Part shown: in pieces, positions 8,474-17,516 of the stretch | Position numbering within the stretch: position 1 is the first letter of the stretch | Layout: each line of letters opens with the position of its first letter | Assembly: GCF_900302465.1 (NCBI RefSeq) | Contig: NZ_OMOR01000001.1 | Coordinates: 744,001 to 808,000 of the forward strand | DNA length: 64,000 bases | Reading direction: 5' to 3' | DNA from: Ascidiaceihabitans donghaensis | GTDB lineage: Bacteria > Pseudomonadota > Alphaproteobacteria > Rhodobacterales > Rhodobacteraceae | Notes under the pieces: model-generated | The model's database searches: none | What the model was told of the DNA's origin: nothing | Seen by the model: the letters and a program-made list of their open reading frames with translations, nothing else | Program-made: the position numbers and the translations under genes

Positions 8474-9231
8474 ACTGGACAGCAATTCGCGCGATTTATG
8501 TATTTGAAATGACGCGATTTTTCAGAACCTTTGTGCAAAGCTTTATCTCGCCTATCATTTCGACGTCTTTGTATTTCGTGGTGTTCGGTGCCGCCATTGG
8601 CAGCCGCATAGACGAGGTGGATGGTGTCAGTTACGGGGCGTTTATCGTGCCGGGGCTGATCATGTTGACGGTTATGACCCAAGCCATATCCAACGCATCT
8701 TTTGGCATTTATTTTCCCAAGTTCATCGGCACGATTTATGAATTGTTGTCCGCGCCGCTTAGCTTTCTCGAGATCGTCGTGGGCTATGTCGGGGCAGCAG
8801 CCACCAAGGCGTTTTTCATTGGCACCGTCATCCTTGGCACGTCGTTCTTTTTCGTGGACATTCAGATCGCGCATCCTTTGGCGATGATCGCATTTTTGCT
8901 ACTGACATGCTTCAGTTTTGCGCTGTTCGGGTTCATCATCGGCATCTGGGCTGGCAACTTTGAGCAGCTGCAACTGGTGCCTCTGCTGATTGTGACGCCT
9001 TTGGTGTTTCTGGGGGGATCTTTCTATTCTATTTCGATGTTGCCCCCGGTTTGGCAAACCATTTCGATGTTCAATCCGGTTGTGTATCTGGTGTCGGGTT
9101 TCCGCTGGGCCTTCTTCGGGCTTGAGGACGTGCCGGTGCTGACCAGCTTGTTGGCCATCGGTTTGTTTTCAGCGATGTGTTTGGCTGCAGTCTACTGGAT
9201 TTTCAAAAGTGGCTGGCGCATTCGCCAGTGA
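8470..9231 (+). CDS. ABC-2 type transporter permease
   Basis: A 253-residue inner-membrane permease with six predicted helices. It shows the ABC-2 family features: the amphipathic N-terminal [26 protein letters not shown], a central [21 protein letters not shown] segment and the C-terminal [36 protein letters not shown] block, which is the family hallmark. The start overlaps the ATPase stop by four bases, so the two subunits are translated together. Confidence 0.93.
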   Translation: MNWTAIRAIYVFEMTRFFRTFVQSFISPIISTSLYFVVFGAAIGSRIDEVDGVSYGAFIVPGLIMLTVMTQAISNASFGIYFPKFIGTIYELLSAPLSFLEIVVGYVGAAATKAFFIGTVILGTSFFFVDIQIAHPLAMIAFLLLTCFSFALFGFIIGIWAGNFEQLQLVPLLIVTPLVFLGGSFYSISMLPPVWQTISMFNPVVYLVSGFRWAFFGLEDVPVLTSLLAIGLFSAMCLAAVYWIFKSGWRIRQ

Positions 9232-9322
9232 CGCGCCGGAAAGCGTTGCATTGATCCCCCACAGGCCGTTCGATTTGTCGCAGGCCTTGTGCGAGGGTGT
9301 CTGTCAATCTACATGGCATTCA

Positions 9323-10120
9323 ATGAAACGCTGGATACCCTTTATCAAATCCGAACTCACCGTATCTGTGATCCGCCTGCAAGGGATGATCGCGGGCGGG
9401 GGACGTGGCGCATTGAATGACGCGGGCCTGACTGCCGTCATCGAGCGGGCTTTTTCCAAAGGAAAACCTGCAGCCGTCGCCCTTGAAATAAATTCACCCG
9501 GTGGCAGCCCTGTGCAATCATCGCTGATTGCGGCACGCATTCGACGGCTTGCGGATGAAAAAGACATCCCAGTATTGGCATTTGTCGAAGATGTTGCTGC
9601 ATCAGGTGGGTATTGGCTGGCCACAGCCGCAGACGAGATTTACGCCGATGAAAGCTCTATTCTTGGGTCAATCGGGGTCATATCTGCCGGTTTTGGGGCC
9701 CATGAATTGCTGGCAAAACAAGGGGTCGAGCGCCGGGTTTATACAGCCGGAAAATCCAAATCGATGTTGGACCCGTTCCGCCCGGAAAATCCGGAAGATG
9801 TGGCACGACTGAAGGGCTTGTTGGAAGAGCTGCATGGCAATTTCAAGGGCCACGTTGCGGCACGTCGCGGTGCAAAACTGACCCAAGAGATGGATTTGTT
9901 CACCGGAGAAGTCTGGCTGGCCCGCAAAGCCACGGAACTGGGTTTGATCGATGGCATTGGCCACTTGAAGCCAATGTTGCAGGATCGCTTCGGGGAGAAA
10001 GTCAAAATTAACCGTTATGGTGTTAAGAAGCCCTTTCTGGCGCGTTTCGGCGCACAATTGATGCAAGATGCAGTCACCAACATCGAAGAACGGGCTGCAT
10101 ATGCCCAGTTCGGGTTGTGA
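9323..10120 (+). CDS. S49 family signal-peptide-peptidase-like protease
   Basis: A 265-residue SppA/SohB-type serine protease of the ClpP/crotonase fold. The SPGGSP turn lies at about residue 58, the nucleophile in VAASGGYW is S94, and a candidate general base is K144 in YTAGKSKSMLDPFRP, matching the Ser-Lys dyad of short SppA proteins. There is no N-terminal membrane anchor, so it is a soluble short form. An in-frame upstream extension to 9209 overlaps the permease and lacks family similarity; the ATG at 9323 gives the expected MKRWIPFIK start, though its ribosome binding site is weak. It follows the ABC genes by 91 bases. Confidence 0.9.
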   Translation: MKRWIPFIKSELTVSVIRLQGMIAGGGRGALNDAGLTAVIERAFSKGKPAAVALEINSPGGSPVQSSLIAARIRRLADEKDIPVLAFVEDVAASGGYWLATAADEIYADESSILGSIGVISAGFGAHELLAKQGVERRVYTAGKSKSMLDPFRPENPEDVARLKGLLEELHGNFKGHVAARRGAKLTQEMDLFTGEVWLARKATELGLIDGIGHLKPMLQDRFGEKVKINRYGVKKPFLARFGAQLMQDAVTNIEERAAYAQFGL

Positions 10121-10124
10121 CCGC

Positions 10125-10292
10125 ATGATGTCTAAAGTCGTCATTCTGTTTCTGGTTTTCATGGGCGCGCTTGCGATGTTCGGAAAACTGCATTGGATTG
10201 GCGGCAAGCGATTGAAATCCACCAAGTGCAAAGCGTGCAAGCGTCACAAGATCGGTTCCGGTCCCTGTGCCTGCGGTAAAGGGGACGCATGA
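10125..10292 (+). CDS. Small membrane-anchored cysteine-rich protein
   Basis: A 55-residue protein with a hydrophobic N-terminal helix (VVILFLVFMGALAMFGKL) and a basic C-terminal tail holding four cysteines in two pairs, CKACKRHKIGSGPCAC, which resembles a small zinc ribbon. It begins 4 bases after the protease stop (two ATG codons in a row, 10125 and 10128) and its own stop overlaps the antiporter start as ATGA, so it sits inside a coupled operon. The function is not known. Confidence 0.65.
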   Translation: MMSKVVILFLVFMGALAMFGKLHWIGGKRLKSTKCKACKRHKIGSGPCACGKGDA

Positions 10293-11254
10293 TGGAATCG
10301 TTGATGCCATGGTTGCTGTCCGGTCTTGGACTGGTCATCTTGCTTTTGGCGGGGGATGCGTTGGTCAAAGGCGCTGTGAATCTGTCTCTGCGTCTTGGCG
10401 TGCCGGCTCTGATCGTAAGTTTGACGATTGTTGCCTTTGGTACATCCGCGCCTGAATTGTTGATTGCGATATCGGCAATTTTGGACGATGCGCCGGGCTT
10501 GGCTTTGGGGAATGTGGTTGGGTCGAACACCGCCAATGTGTTGTTGGTCCTTGGTGTGCCTGCCTTGATGGCGACGCTACATACTTCGGAATGTGACACG
10601 CGCAAAAACTTCAATTTCATGCTGGCGGCGACCTTTTTGTTTCTCGCCCTCGCGTTCCGCGGTGTGTTTGATATGACAGCCGGCCTCGCTTTGTTGGGCG
10701 CGCTTGGATACGTTCTGTTTGACGCTTTCCGGCAGGCCAAGGCGCATCGGATTGCATGTAAATCCGCCCCCGATGAAGATGAAGAAATCGAAGGGGCTGA
10801 CCCCGATATGCCGTGGTGGCGCATCATCACGTTTTTGGTGCTGGGATTGATCGGATTGCCTTTGGGTGCTGACCTATTGGTGGACAATGCCACGGTGATT
10901 GCCAAAACCTACGGCGTCAGTGACACCGTCATTGGGTTGACACTGGTGGCGGTGGGCACTTCTTTGCCGGAACTTGCGACAACCGTTATGGCAGCGCTGC
11001 GCAGGCAAGCCGATGTGGCATTGGGCAACGTCATCGGATCGAATATGTTCAACCTGTTGGCGATCATTGGCATCGCAACGCTTGTGGGCCCAATACCGGT
11101 GGACCCGTCATTCTTGCGCTTTGATCTGTGGGTTATGTTGGGGGCTTCGGTCTTGCTGATCCCGTTCGTGTATTTGCGCAAGGATATCACCCGCAATTGG
11201 GGGATTGCCTTGACCGCGGCGTATGTGGGCTACCTTGCTTTGGTGTTGATCTAA
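10289..11254 (+). CDS. Calcium/sodium antiporter (CaCA family)
   Basis: A 321-residue inner-membrane cation exchanger of the YrbG branch. The two inverted alpha-repeats are clear: VAFGTSAPELLIAISAI with GNVVGSNTANVLLVLG at about residues 50-90, and VAVGTSLPELATTVMAAL with GNVIGSNMFNLLAIIG at about residues 218-260. The conserved acidic residues within GTSxPE bind the cations. A short acidic loop (DEDEEIEGADPD) joins the halves. It overlaps the small cysteine-rich protein gene upstream by four bases. Confidence 0.93.
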   Translation: MMESLMPWLLSGLGLVILLLAGDALVKGAVNLSLRLGVPALIVSLTIVAFGTSAPELLIAISAILDDAPGLALGNVVGSNTANVLLVLGVPALMATLHTSECDTRKNFNFMLAATFLFLALAFRGVFDMTAGLALLGALGYVLFDAFRQAKAHRIACKSAPDEDEEIEGADPDMPWWRIITFLVLGLIGLPLGADLLVDNATVIAKTYGVSDTVIGLTLVAVGTSLPELATTVMAALRRQADVALGNVIGSNMFNLLAIIGIATLVGPIPVDPSFLRFDLWVMLGASVLLIPFVYLRKDITRNWGIALTAAYVGYLALVLI

Positions 11255-11271
11255 CCCAAAGGACGGGCCTT

Positions 11272-12063
11272 ATGACACGCTATTCGCCAAATGCACTCGT
11301 GACCGGTTCAAGCCATCGGTTGGGGCGCGCAATGGCGCTGTATTTGGGGCAACGCGGCTACAATGTTGCTGTGCACTATGCATTCTCTGACGATGGCGCA
11401 TCCGACGTGGTCGATCAGATAAAAGGCATGGGGCGAAATGCCGTTGCTTTGCAGGCTGATCTTTTACACGAAGCGCAAAGCCAGGCTTTGCTTGGGCAGG
11501 CCGCTGACGCGCTTGGCGGACCGATCACGTGTTTGGTCAACAACGCATCCATCTTCGAATACGACGATTTCACAACAGGCACGCGGGACAGTTGGGACAG
11601 GCACATCGAAAGCAATCTGCGGGCGCCGTTTGTCTTGACGCAAGCCATGGCAGCACAAGGGCTGCAACCCGGCCGCGACGCCGCACAAGAGCCGCTTGCC
11701 AGTGCTTTGATCGTCAACATGATCGACCAGCGTGTGCGTAAACTGACGCCTGAATTTACCAGCTACACAATTGCGAAAATGGGGCTTTGGGCTTTGACGC
11801 AAACTGCGGCGCAGGGCTTGGCGCCTGTGATCCGGGTCAACGGCATAGGGCCGGGGCCAACACTGCAAGGTGGACGTCAGACGGCACAGGATTTTGCCAC
11901 GCAACGGGCAGCTACAACGCTACAACGTGGGGCCAACCCGGACGATATTACTGCTGCTTTGGGGTACTTTCTGGACGCGCCTGCCGTAACGGGGCAGTTG
12001 TTGTGTGTCGATGGTGGACAGCACTTGGCATGGCAAACAGCGGATGTGTTAGACGTTGAATAA
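11272..12063 (+). CDS. Short-chain dehydrogenase, pteridine-reductase-like (FolM type)
   Basis: A 263-residue SDR protein. The nucleotide motif reads VTGSSHRLGRA at about residue 9, NNAS is near residue 88, and the catalytic YTIAK is near residue 162. The usual catalytic serine region reads NMIDQRV, with aspartate in place of serine, as in trypanosomatid PTR1 and bacterial FolM dihydromonapterin reductase; RVNGIGPGPTL after the active site also fits that group. This points to an NADPH-dependent reductase of pterins, though the substrate is inferred. An open frame extends into the antiporter; the ATG at 11272 is preceded by GGACGGG. Confidence 0.83.
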   Translation: MTRYSPNALVTGSSHRLGRAMALYLGQRGYNVAVHYAFSDDGASDVVDQIKGMGRNAVALQADLLHEAQSQALLGQAADALGGPITCLVNNASIFEYDDFTTGTRDSWDRHIESNLRAPFVLTQAMAAQGLQPGRDAAQEPLASALIVNMIDQRVRKLTPEFTSYTIAKMGLWALTQTAAQGLAPVIRVNGIGPGPTLQGGRQTAQDFATQRAATTLQRGANPDDITAALGYFLDAPAVTGQLLCVDGGQHLAWQTADVLDVE

Positions 12064-12353
12064 ATGAGACTAGGGTCGAAAGTTTTGCACTGCGTTAAGT
12101 TTCGTTACAAATCTGTTACTAAAAACTTAATGTTTTCAATTATTTGCAATGACACAAATAAAAAGAATATATAAATCAAATGGTTACATATGTGCCTAAA
12201 AAATAGGCAAATCCATGAAATCCTTCAAAACTAACGAAAATCTTCCACTGTGAAAAAGTTATCGGCAGAGTTATCCACAGGAACAGTGGGTATGTTAACT
12301 GTTGCTACGGTCTGCACTACATTGCAGCCAAACCAGAGAATCGAGCGACTCAC
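12064..12353. other. AT-rich intergenic region with DnaA box and paired GANTC sites
   Basis: Bases 12100-12240 are strikingly AT-rich compared with the flanking genes and hold a small hairpin, TGCCTA-AAAAA-TAGGCA (12193-12209). A perfect DnaA box TTATCCACA sits at 12271-12279, with a partial relative (TTATCGGCA) 12 bases before it. Two GANTC methylation sites, GAATC (12338-12342) and GACTC (12347-12351), lie just before uvrC. This is the longest gene-free stretch in the window. It may be the chromosomal origin, or a DnaA-responsive, cell-cycle-methylated promoter for uvrC. No dnaA, hemE or parAB gene is nearby to decide. Confidence 0.5.
12271..12279 (+). promoter_or_regulatory. Consensus DnaA box
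   Basis: TTATCCACA matches the high-affinity DnaA binding consensus TTATNCACA exactly. It lies 75 bases before uvrC at the edge of an AT-rich stretch. I found no second perfect box in the gap. Confidence 0.6.
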
Positions 12354-14228
12354 ATGGCGACTGAAACCGACGCTTCACAACCCCAGATAGCCACAGGCCC
12401 TGATGTCATTCAGGGGTATCTCAAGACGATTGATGGCTCCCCCGGTGTGTACCGCATGTTGGACAGCGAAAGCCGCGTTCTATACGTTGGAAAAGCCCGT
12501 AATCTTCGTGCACGCGTCAGTAACTATGCCAGACCGTCCGGCCATTCGGGCCGCATTGCACGCATGATTTCCCTGACAGCGTCGATGATGTTCTTGACGA
12601 CGCGCACCGAAACAGAGGCGCTGTTGCTGGAACAGAACCTGATCAAACAGCTCAAGCCGAAGTTCAATGTGCTGTTACGCGACGACAAAAGCTTTCCCAA
12701 CATTCTGGTCACTGCCGAACACGATTACCCACAAATCAAAAAACACCGCGGTGCCAAAAAGGAAAAAGGTGCCTATTACGGCCCCTTTGCATCCGCAGGT
12801 GCCGTCAACCGCACGCTAAATCAATTGCAACGGGTGTTTATGCTGCGCGATTGTTCCAACGCGATGTTCGACAGCCGCACGCGGCCGTGTTTGCAGTATC
12901 AAATCAAACGCTGTTCTGCGCCGTGTGTTGGCAAAATCACCCCGGATGCATACCGCGAAACGGTCAAAGACGCCGAGAAATTCCTAAGCGGCAAGAATGC
13001 GGACATTCAGGCCAAACTGGCCGGCGAAATGACGCAGGCGTCTGATGATATGGAATTCGAACGCGCCGCTGCTCTGCGTGACCGCATCAAAGCCCTGACC
13101 CAAGTGCAAACCGCCCAAGGCGTGAACCCGCGTAGCGTGTCCGAGGCCGACATCATTGCATTGCATCTGGAAGGGGGGCAGGCCTGTGTGCAGGTCTTCT
13201 TCATCCGGGCCAACCAGAACTGGGGCAATCACGATTATTACCCGCGTGTTGGCGTAGATGTGGATGCGGCAGAGGCGCTGGAAGCCTTCATTGGCCAGTT
13301 TTACGATGTGCGCGAACCGCCGCGTCAACTGATCTTGTCCAATGATCTCGAAAACCCGGATTTGATGGCAGAAGCGCTGGCAATAAAAGCGGGCCGCAAA
13401 GTTGAAATTCTGGTGCCACAACGCGGTGAAAAAGCGGAATTGATCGATGGCGCATTGCGCAACGCGCGCGAAAGCCTTGCACGTAAAATGGCCGAAACCG
13501 CGACACAGGCCAAATTGCTGAAAGGTGTGGCAGACGCGTTTGATCTGGATGCGCCGCCCCAACGCATCGAAGCCTATGATAACTCGCATATCCAGGGCAC
13601 CAATGCGGTGGGGGGAATGATTGTGGCGGGCCCCGACGGGTTCATGAAAAACCAGTATCGAAAATTCAACATCAAAGGCGATGATCTTACACCGGGCGAT
13701 GACTTCGGGATGATGAAAGAGGTGCTAACGCGCCGCTTCAAAAGGCTTCTGAAAGAGGACCCCGATCGCAGCAAAGGCATGTGGCCGGATTTGCTGCTCA
13801 TCGACGGTGGGGCGGGGCAGGTCAGCGCTGTCCGTGAAATCATGATTGAATACGGTGTAGGGGATGTCCCGATGGTCGGGGTGGCCAAGGGGATTGACCG
13901 CGACGCAGGCAAAGAAGAATTTTACCGCACAGGGAAGCGCCCCTTTGCTTTGCGACATAACGATCCGGTTTTGTACTTTATCCAACGGTTGCGCGACGAA
14001 GTGCACAGATTCGCAATCGGAACACACCGCGCAAAACGGGCCAAGGCAGTGGGCGCCACTCCTTTGGACGATGTGCCCGGCGTTGGCGCCGCACGAAAGC
14101 GGGCACTTTTGGCCCATTTCGGGTCTGCCAAGGCCGTAAGTCGCGCAAATCTTGCCGATCTGAAAGCTGTCGAAGGGGTCTCGGCGGCCTTGGCACAAAA
14201 GGTCTATGACTTCTTTCAGGAAGGGTAA
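12354..14228 (+). CDS. uvrC: Excinuclease ABC subunit C
   Basis: UvrC makes both incisions around a lesion in nucleotide excision repair. The 624-residue protein has a GIY-YIG nuclease domain (residues about 29-110, SPGVYRMLDSESRVLYVGKA), a UVR motif (SDDMEFERAAALRDRIKAL, about 230) for UvrB binding, the RNase H-like C-terminal nuclease (YDNSHIQGTNAVGGMIV and LLIDGGAGQV) and a tandem helix-hairpin-helix (DDVPGVGAARKRALLAHFG) at the end. About 25 extra N-terminal residues precede the nuclease domain. Its promoter region is the AT-rich, DnaA-box gap. Confidence 0.97.
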   Translation: MATETDASQPQIATGPDVIQGYLKTIDGSPGVYRMLDSESRVLYVGKARNLRARVSNYARPSGHSGRIARMISLTASMMFLTTRTETEALLLEQNLIKQLKPKFNVLLRDDKSFPNILVTAEHDYPQIKKHRGAKKEKGAYYGPFASAGAVNRTLNQLQRVFMLRDCSNAMFDSRTRPCLQYQIKRCSAPCVGKITPDAYRETVKDAEKFLSGKNADIQAKLAGEMTQASDDMEFERAAALRDRIKALTQVQTAQGVNPRSVSEADIIALHLEGGQACVQVFFIRANQNWGNHDYYPRVGVDVDAAEALEAFIGQFYDVREPPRQLILSNDLENPDLMAEALAIKAGRKVEILVPQRGEKAELIDGALRNARESLARKMAETATQAKLLKGVADAFDLDAPPQRIEAYDNSHIQGTNAVGGMIVAGPDGFMKNQYRKFNIKGDDLTPGDDFGMMKEVLTRRFKRLLKEDPDRSKGMWPDLLLIDGGAGQVSAVREIMIEYGVGDVPMVGVAKGIDRDAGKEEFYRTGKRPFALRHNDPVLYFIQRLRDEVHRFAIGTHRAKRAKAVGATPLDDVPGVGAARKRALLAHFGSAKAVSRANLADLKAVEGVSAALAQKVYDFFQEG

Positions 14229-14240
14229 TCGTATCGCATG

Positions 14241-14296
14241 TTTCTTTTCGCCAAAAATATCCTGGGGTTAGGCCACAGGCCGAGGGGTAACGCCCC
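14241..14296 (-). repeat. Dispersed intergenic repeat, copy 2 (inverted)
   Basis: On the minus strand the order is a GC hairpin (GGGGCGTTACCCC, 14284-14296), a short spacer, then CCAGGATATTTTTGGCG with AAAAGAAA ending at 14241. It is the inverted counterpart of the copies at 2214 and 39639 and fills most of the uvrC-pgsA gap. Confidence 0.7.
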
Positions 14297-14332
14297 TTTC
14301 CCCGCCCATGAACAAAGGCTAACACTAGACGC

Positions 14333-14998
14333 ATGAACTGGACCATTCCAAATATCCTCACGCTGATCCGTCTCGGGGCCGCACCTATGGTGGCCGTGAT
14401 GTTTTTGTACTTCACACGGCCTTACGCGGATTGGTTCGCGCTGATCCTGTTTGTAAGTGCTGCGATTACGGATTGGTTCGACGGGTATCTGGCGCGGAAC
14501 TGGCAACAGGAAACCAAACTCGGGGCGATGCTGGACCCGATTGCAGACAAAGCCATGGTGGTGATCGCGCTTATGGTGATTATCGGCTTTTCCAGCTGGC
14601 AGGCATGGCTTGTGCTGCCGGCGACTGTCATTCTGTTTCGGGAAGTCTTTGTGTCGGGCCTGCGGGAATTTCTGGGGGATACGGCAGGCACTTTGAAAGT
14701 GACCCCGCTTGCGAAGTGGAAAACTACATTCCAGATGGTGGCGATTGCAGTGCTGTTTTCACAAGGCGTGTTCGAACACTACTTCGGGATGTCGACGTGG
14801 GGCATGGACGACGACATGGTGATAGCGATCTTGGATGGTGAATTAACCGATGAATTGGGCCTTGGATGGAAATTCCAAGGCATGCAATGGGCCGGAACAC
14901 TCGGTCTGTGGCTGCTGTGGATTGCAGCGGCACTGACTTTGATCACCGGGATTGATTACCTGAAAAAAGCGGTGCCGCATCTAAAGGATGAAGACTGA
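14333..14998 (+). CDS. pgsA: CDP-diacylglycerol-glycerol-3-phosphate 3-phosphatidyltransferase
   Basis: PgsA makes phosphatidylglycerophosphate, the first committed step to phosphatidylglycerol. The 221-residue membrane protein has the CDP-alcohol phosphotransferase motif: DWFDGYLARN followed by GAMLDPIADK at about residues 45-70, supplying the paired aspartates that bind metal and CDP. It starts MNWTIPNILTLIRL, typical of PgsA. It is somewhat longer than usual because of an insertion (about residues 150-180) before the last helix. The stop overlaps the moaD start by one base. Confidence 0.94.
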   Translation: MNWTIPNILTLIRLGAAPMVAVMFLYFTRPYADWFALILFVSAAITDWFDGYLARNWQQETKLGAMLDPIADKAMVVIALMVIIGFSSWQAWLVLPATVILFREVFVSGLREFLGDTAGTLKVTPLAKWKTTFQMVAIAVLFSQGVFEHYFGMSTWGMDDDMVIAILDGELTDELGLGWKFQGMQWAGTLGLWLLWIAAALTLITGIDYLKKAVPHLKDED

Positions 14999-15243
14999 TG
15001 GACATTTTGTATTTCGCCTGGGTGCGCGAACGCATCGGTCGGCCACGCGAAACACTGGATACCAACGCTGCGACTGTGGCTGAGCTGGTCGAGGAACTGA
15101 AAAGTCGTGAAGACAGATACGCCGCTGCATTCTCGGATCTGTCGGCGCTGCGCGTGGCGGTGAACCAGGAACTCACGGATTTTGACGCCTCTTTGGAAGG
15201 GGCCCGCGAGGTCGCTTTTTTCCCTCCGATGACGGGGGGATAA
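14998..15243 (+). CDS. moaD: Molybdopterin synthase small subunit
   Basis: An 81-residue ubiquitin-like sulfur carrier. It ends in TGG, the C-terminal di-glycine that is thiocarboxylated to give sulfur to cyclic pyranopterin monophosphate in molybdopterin synthase. The VNQELTDFD segment also fits. It starts in the last base of pgsA and is followed 3 bases later by moaE, so the two synthase subunits are made together. Confidence 0.94.
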   Translation: MDILYFAWVRERIGRPRETLDTNAATVAELVEELKSREDRYAAAFSDLSALRVAVNQELTDFDASLEGAREVAFFPPMTGG

Positions 15244-15246
15244 ATC

Positions 15247-15690
15247 ATGCGTATTTTGGTTCAGGAAGACCCGTTTGATGTGGGGGAGGAAGTGTCACGT
15301 TTTTCTGCCGGCCATCAGGATGTGGGGGCTGTTGTCACCTTTACAGGCGTTGTGCGCGATGTGCCGGAGGAGCGCTTGAAGGTTATGGAAATCGAACACT
15401 ACCCGGGCATGACAGAATCAGCGCTTGCCGAAATGGCCGCTACAGCCATGGACCGGTGGTCTTTGGCAGATGCTTTGGTGATTCACCGCTATGGGCGGCT
15501 TGCACCGGGTGAGATGATTATGATGGTCGGTACAGCGTCCAAGCATCGCAAAGACGCTTTTGAGGCCGCCGAATACCTGATGGATTTTTTAAAATCCCGC
15601 GCCCCGTTTTGGAAGCGCGAAATCACGGCGCGCAGTGCGCAGTGGGTTGCTGCAAAAGATGATGACGAAAACGCGTTAAAGCGTTGGTAA
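15247..15690 (+). CDS. moaE: Molybdopterin synthase catalytic subunit
   Basis: A 147-residue MoaE protein. Seen: GAVVTFTGVVRD at about residue 28, EHYPGMTE, HRYGRLAPGEMIMMVG around residue 82, and SKHRKDAFEAAEYLMDFLKSR followed by APFWKRE, which holds the conserved lysines that position the MoaD tail and substrate. With MoaD it converts cyclic pyranopterin monophosphate to molybdopterin. The gene ends just 7 bases from the stop of the convergent GSCFA gene. Confidence 0.95.
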   Translation: MRILVQEDPFDVGEEVSRFSAGHQDVGAVVTFTGVVRDVPEERLKVMEIEHYPGMTESALAEMAATAMDRWSLADALVIHRYGRLAPGEMIMMVGTASKHRKDAFEAAEYLMDFLKSRAPFWKREITARSAQWVAAKDDDENALKRW

Positions 15691-15697
15691 AAACCTT

Positions 15698-17125
15698 TTA
15701 GTGCGCCGCTCCGGTGGCATTTTTCCAGTATTCTGTCAGCTTTTCGATCTGGGCGGCGGCGCTTGGATGATCGTCGGGTAGTGTTTCTTTTGCCATGTCT
15801 ATGTTGGATTTTAGCTGGTCATATCGTTGAAGACGGTAATTGTTGTACGCAAGCTTGATCCAGGCAACGCAATGGGGCCGCAGCTCTATCATGCGGGTGA
15901 GCACGACGTCTCTGGCAACCCAATCAGCCCGCGCGGTGATGGCGGCGTCGATGATCCGCAATGCGCGCAATTCGCCATTGTTGATATCGCGATTGCGTAT
16001 GGCTTGTTCCAAAGCGGTCTGACCGCATGCTTCGGCGGTTTCAAAATCCTCTGCCTCCAATGCTGCGGTGCCTTCAACCAGATTGGTGTTGAAGATGACT
16101 TCAGCATCATGCGCTGACGCGATATTGGCTTCAAAGTCCTGCCGCTGCGTTGCATCCACTTCAAAGTAGGTTTGAACCAACTGGGCAACCACGCCTTTGA
16201 CGGCAAAGTCGGACACATGGCGTAGGTCGGGGGCGAAAACATCCCAGCTGCGGGTCAACATAATGCGTTCAAATCCGGGAAAATAACCTGCGCGCGGCTC
16301 ATTGCGAATGACTTCGGTGATGACCGTGTGCAGCAATGCCTTGGACCGGATCGACGCCAGAATTATGTCGTCTCCGCTAAATGTGGCTTTGGCCGAGACA
16401 GGCGAGACGGTGATCAGGATTCTGGCGTCCGGATTCATATCCCAGATCAGATCAAGGGCCCCGCGCACAAACCCCAATGAGGTTTCGAAATCGAGATCTA
16501 CAAATTCCAGCCGCTCACCCAAGGCCCGACGCAGTGGACCGATGGCCACGAGGGCATTGGACACGTAAAGATCACGTTCCACATCGCGAAAAACTTCTGT
16601 TAGGCCAAGGGTGATCACAACGCAATCTGTCTGAAACATTGTTTTGAACACATCAAAGATGTGCTGGCGTCGCTCCAACATGCGCTCTTTGCTCAGCGGA
16701 TAGCGCCCGTGGGTCGCCGTGTCGTAATACATGCCGTCTTTTTCGAATGCGATGGCCTCGCAGTCGGCCCAGTTTACGATGCCGTCCCTTTTGGCAATGT
16801 CGTAACACCATTTGACCTCCTGATAGATCGCTGGCGGGGTGTATTTATTGACGATGTTTGCTGCGCGGCTGTTGATTTTTTCCTCGGCGGGCAAATCAAA
16901 TTTTAGCATGGGCAAGTCATAGCCCAGTTGCCCAAGATTTTCTTCAATGTTGCGGGCAAAACAGCTGCCTATCGTAAAGACACTGCTGCGTGCAGGGACC
17001 TTGAAGCGCGGTCGAATAGATGGGGCGCATTGATCGTAAAGGCGTGGTGACACACCATCCCAGTTTGACACTTCCGAAGCACGCATTTGCGCCCAAAGTT
17101 GTTCAAGGGTGGGTTTGTCTGTCAT
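15698..17125 (-). CDS. GSCFA domain protein
   Basis: A 475-residue protein named after its N-terminal motif, FTIGSCFARNIEENL at residues 50-64, a variant of the nucleophile block of SGNH/GDSL-type esterases. A VITLGLTEVF segment (about residue 172) and ILITVSPVSAKATF (about 240) fit the same domain. The last third is helical with TPR-like pairs (AALEAEDFETAEACGQTALEQA). GSCFA proteins are thought to act on surface polysaccharide or glycan acyl groups, but no activity is established for this branch. No signal peptide is evident. Confidence 0.8.
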   Translation of the reverse strand: MTDKPTLEQLWAQMRASEVSNWDGVSPRLYDQCAPSIRPRFKVPARSSVFTIGSCFARNIEENLGQLGYDLPMLKFDLPAEEKINSRAANIVNKYTPPAIYQEVKWCYDIAKRDGIVNWADCEAIAFEKDGMYYDTATHGRYPLSKERMLERRQHIFDVFKTMFQTDCVVITLGLTEVFRDVERDLYVSNALVAIGPLRRALGERLEFVDLDFETSLGFVRGALDLIWDMNPDARILITVSPVSAKATFSGDDIILASIRSKALLHTVITEVIRNEPRAGYFPGFERIMLTRSWDVFAPDLRHVSDFAVKGVVAQLVQTYFEVDATQRQDFEANIASAHDAEVIFNTNLVEGTAALEAEDFETAEACGQTALEQAIRNRDINNGELRALRIIDAAITARADWVARDVVLTRMIELRPHCVAWIKLAYNNYRLQRYDQLKSNIDMAKETLPDDHPSAAAQIEKLTEYWKNATGAAH

Positions 17126-17186
17126 CAGTGTTTTTCCCGAATTTGCATCTAAATGACGTGTTTGCGGGGTTCACAAAAAGGGGCAG

Positions 17187-17516
17187 TCAGGTTCCCTGTG
17201 TCACCCGTTCAATGTAGCCACGTAGTTCTTCAGCCTCATGCCGCGCATCGCGAAGGCCTTCCATCGCGGCGCGCAATTCCGCCTCGGTCTGACTGAGCTG
17301 GTTTGTCAGTTCCGCTTCGCGCTGCTGAAGGTATGTGATGGCTTGATCGCGGGTTTCTTCGGCCTCATGCAACTCCTGGCTCATACGGTCCAGTTGGGCT
17401 ACATCGCCTGCCGCCACGCGGGTAAAGCGATGGATCAGCCAGTTGGCAAACCATCCAAGGCAAAACGCCACAAACAGAATGATCGCAGTTGCGATAACAA
17501 ACTCAGTTCTGCTCAT
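17187..17516 (-). CDS. Membrane-anchored coiled-coil protein
   Basis: A 109-residue protein with one N-terminal membrane helix (VIATAIILFVAFCLGWFANWLI) and a long heptad-rich helix from about residue 40 to 100 (ELHEAEETRDQAITYLQQRE and onward), so it probably forms a coiled coil at the inner membrane. Its ATG at 17516 overlaps the end of the OmpA-type gene by 14 bases, so it is probably co-expressed with it. An extension to 17561 is possible but lies inside the upstream gene. Function unknown. Confidence 0.72.
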   Translation of the reverse strand: MSRTEFVIATAIILFVAFCLGWFANWLIHRFTRVAAGDVAQLDRMSQELHEAEETRDQAITYLQQREAELTNQLSQTEAELRAAMEGLRDARHEAEELRGYIERVTQGT

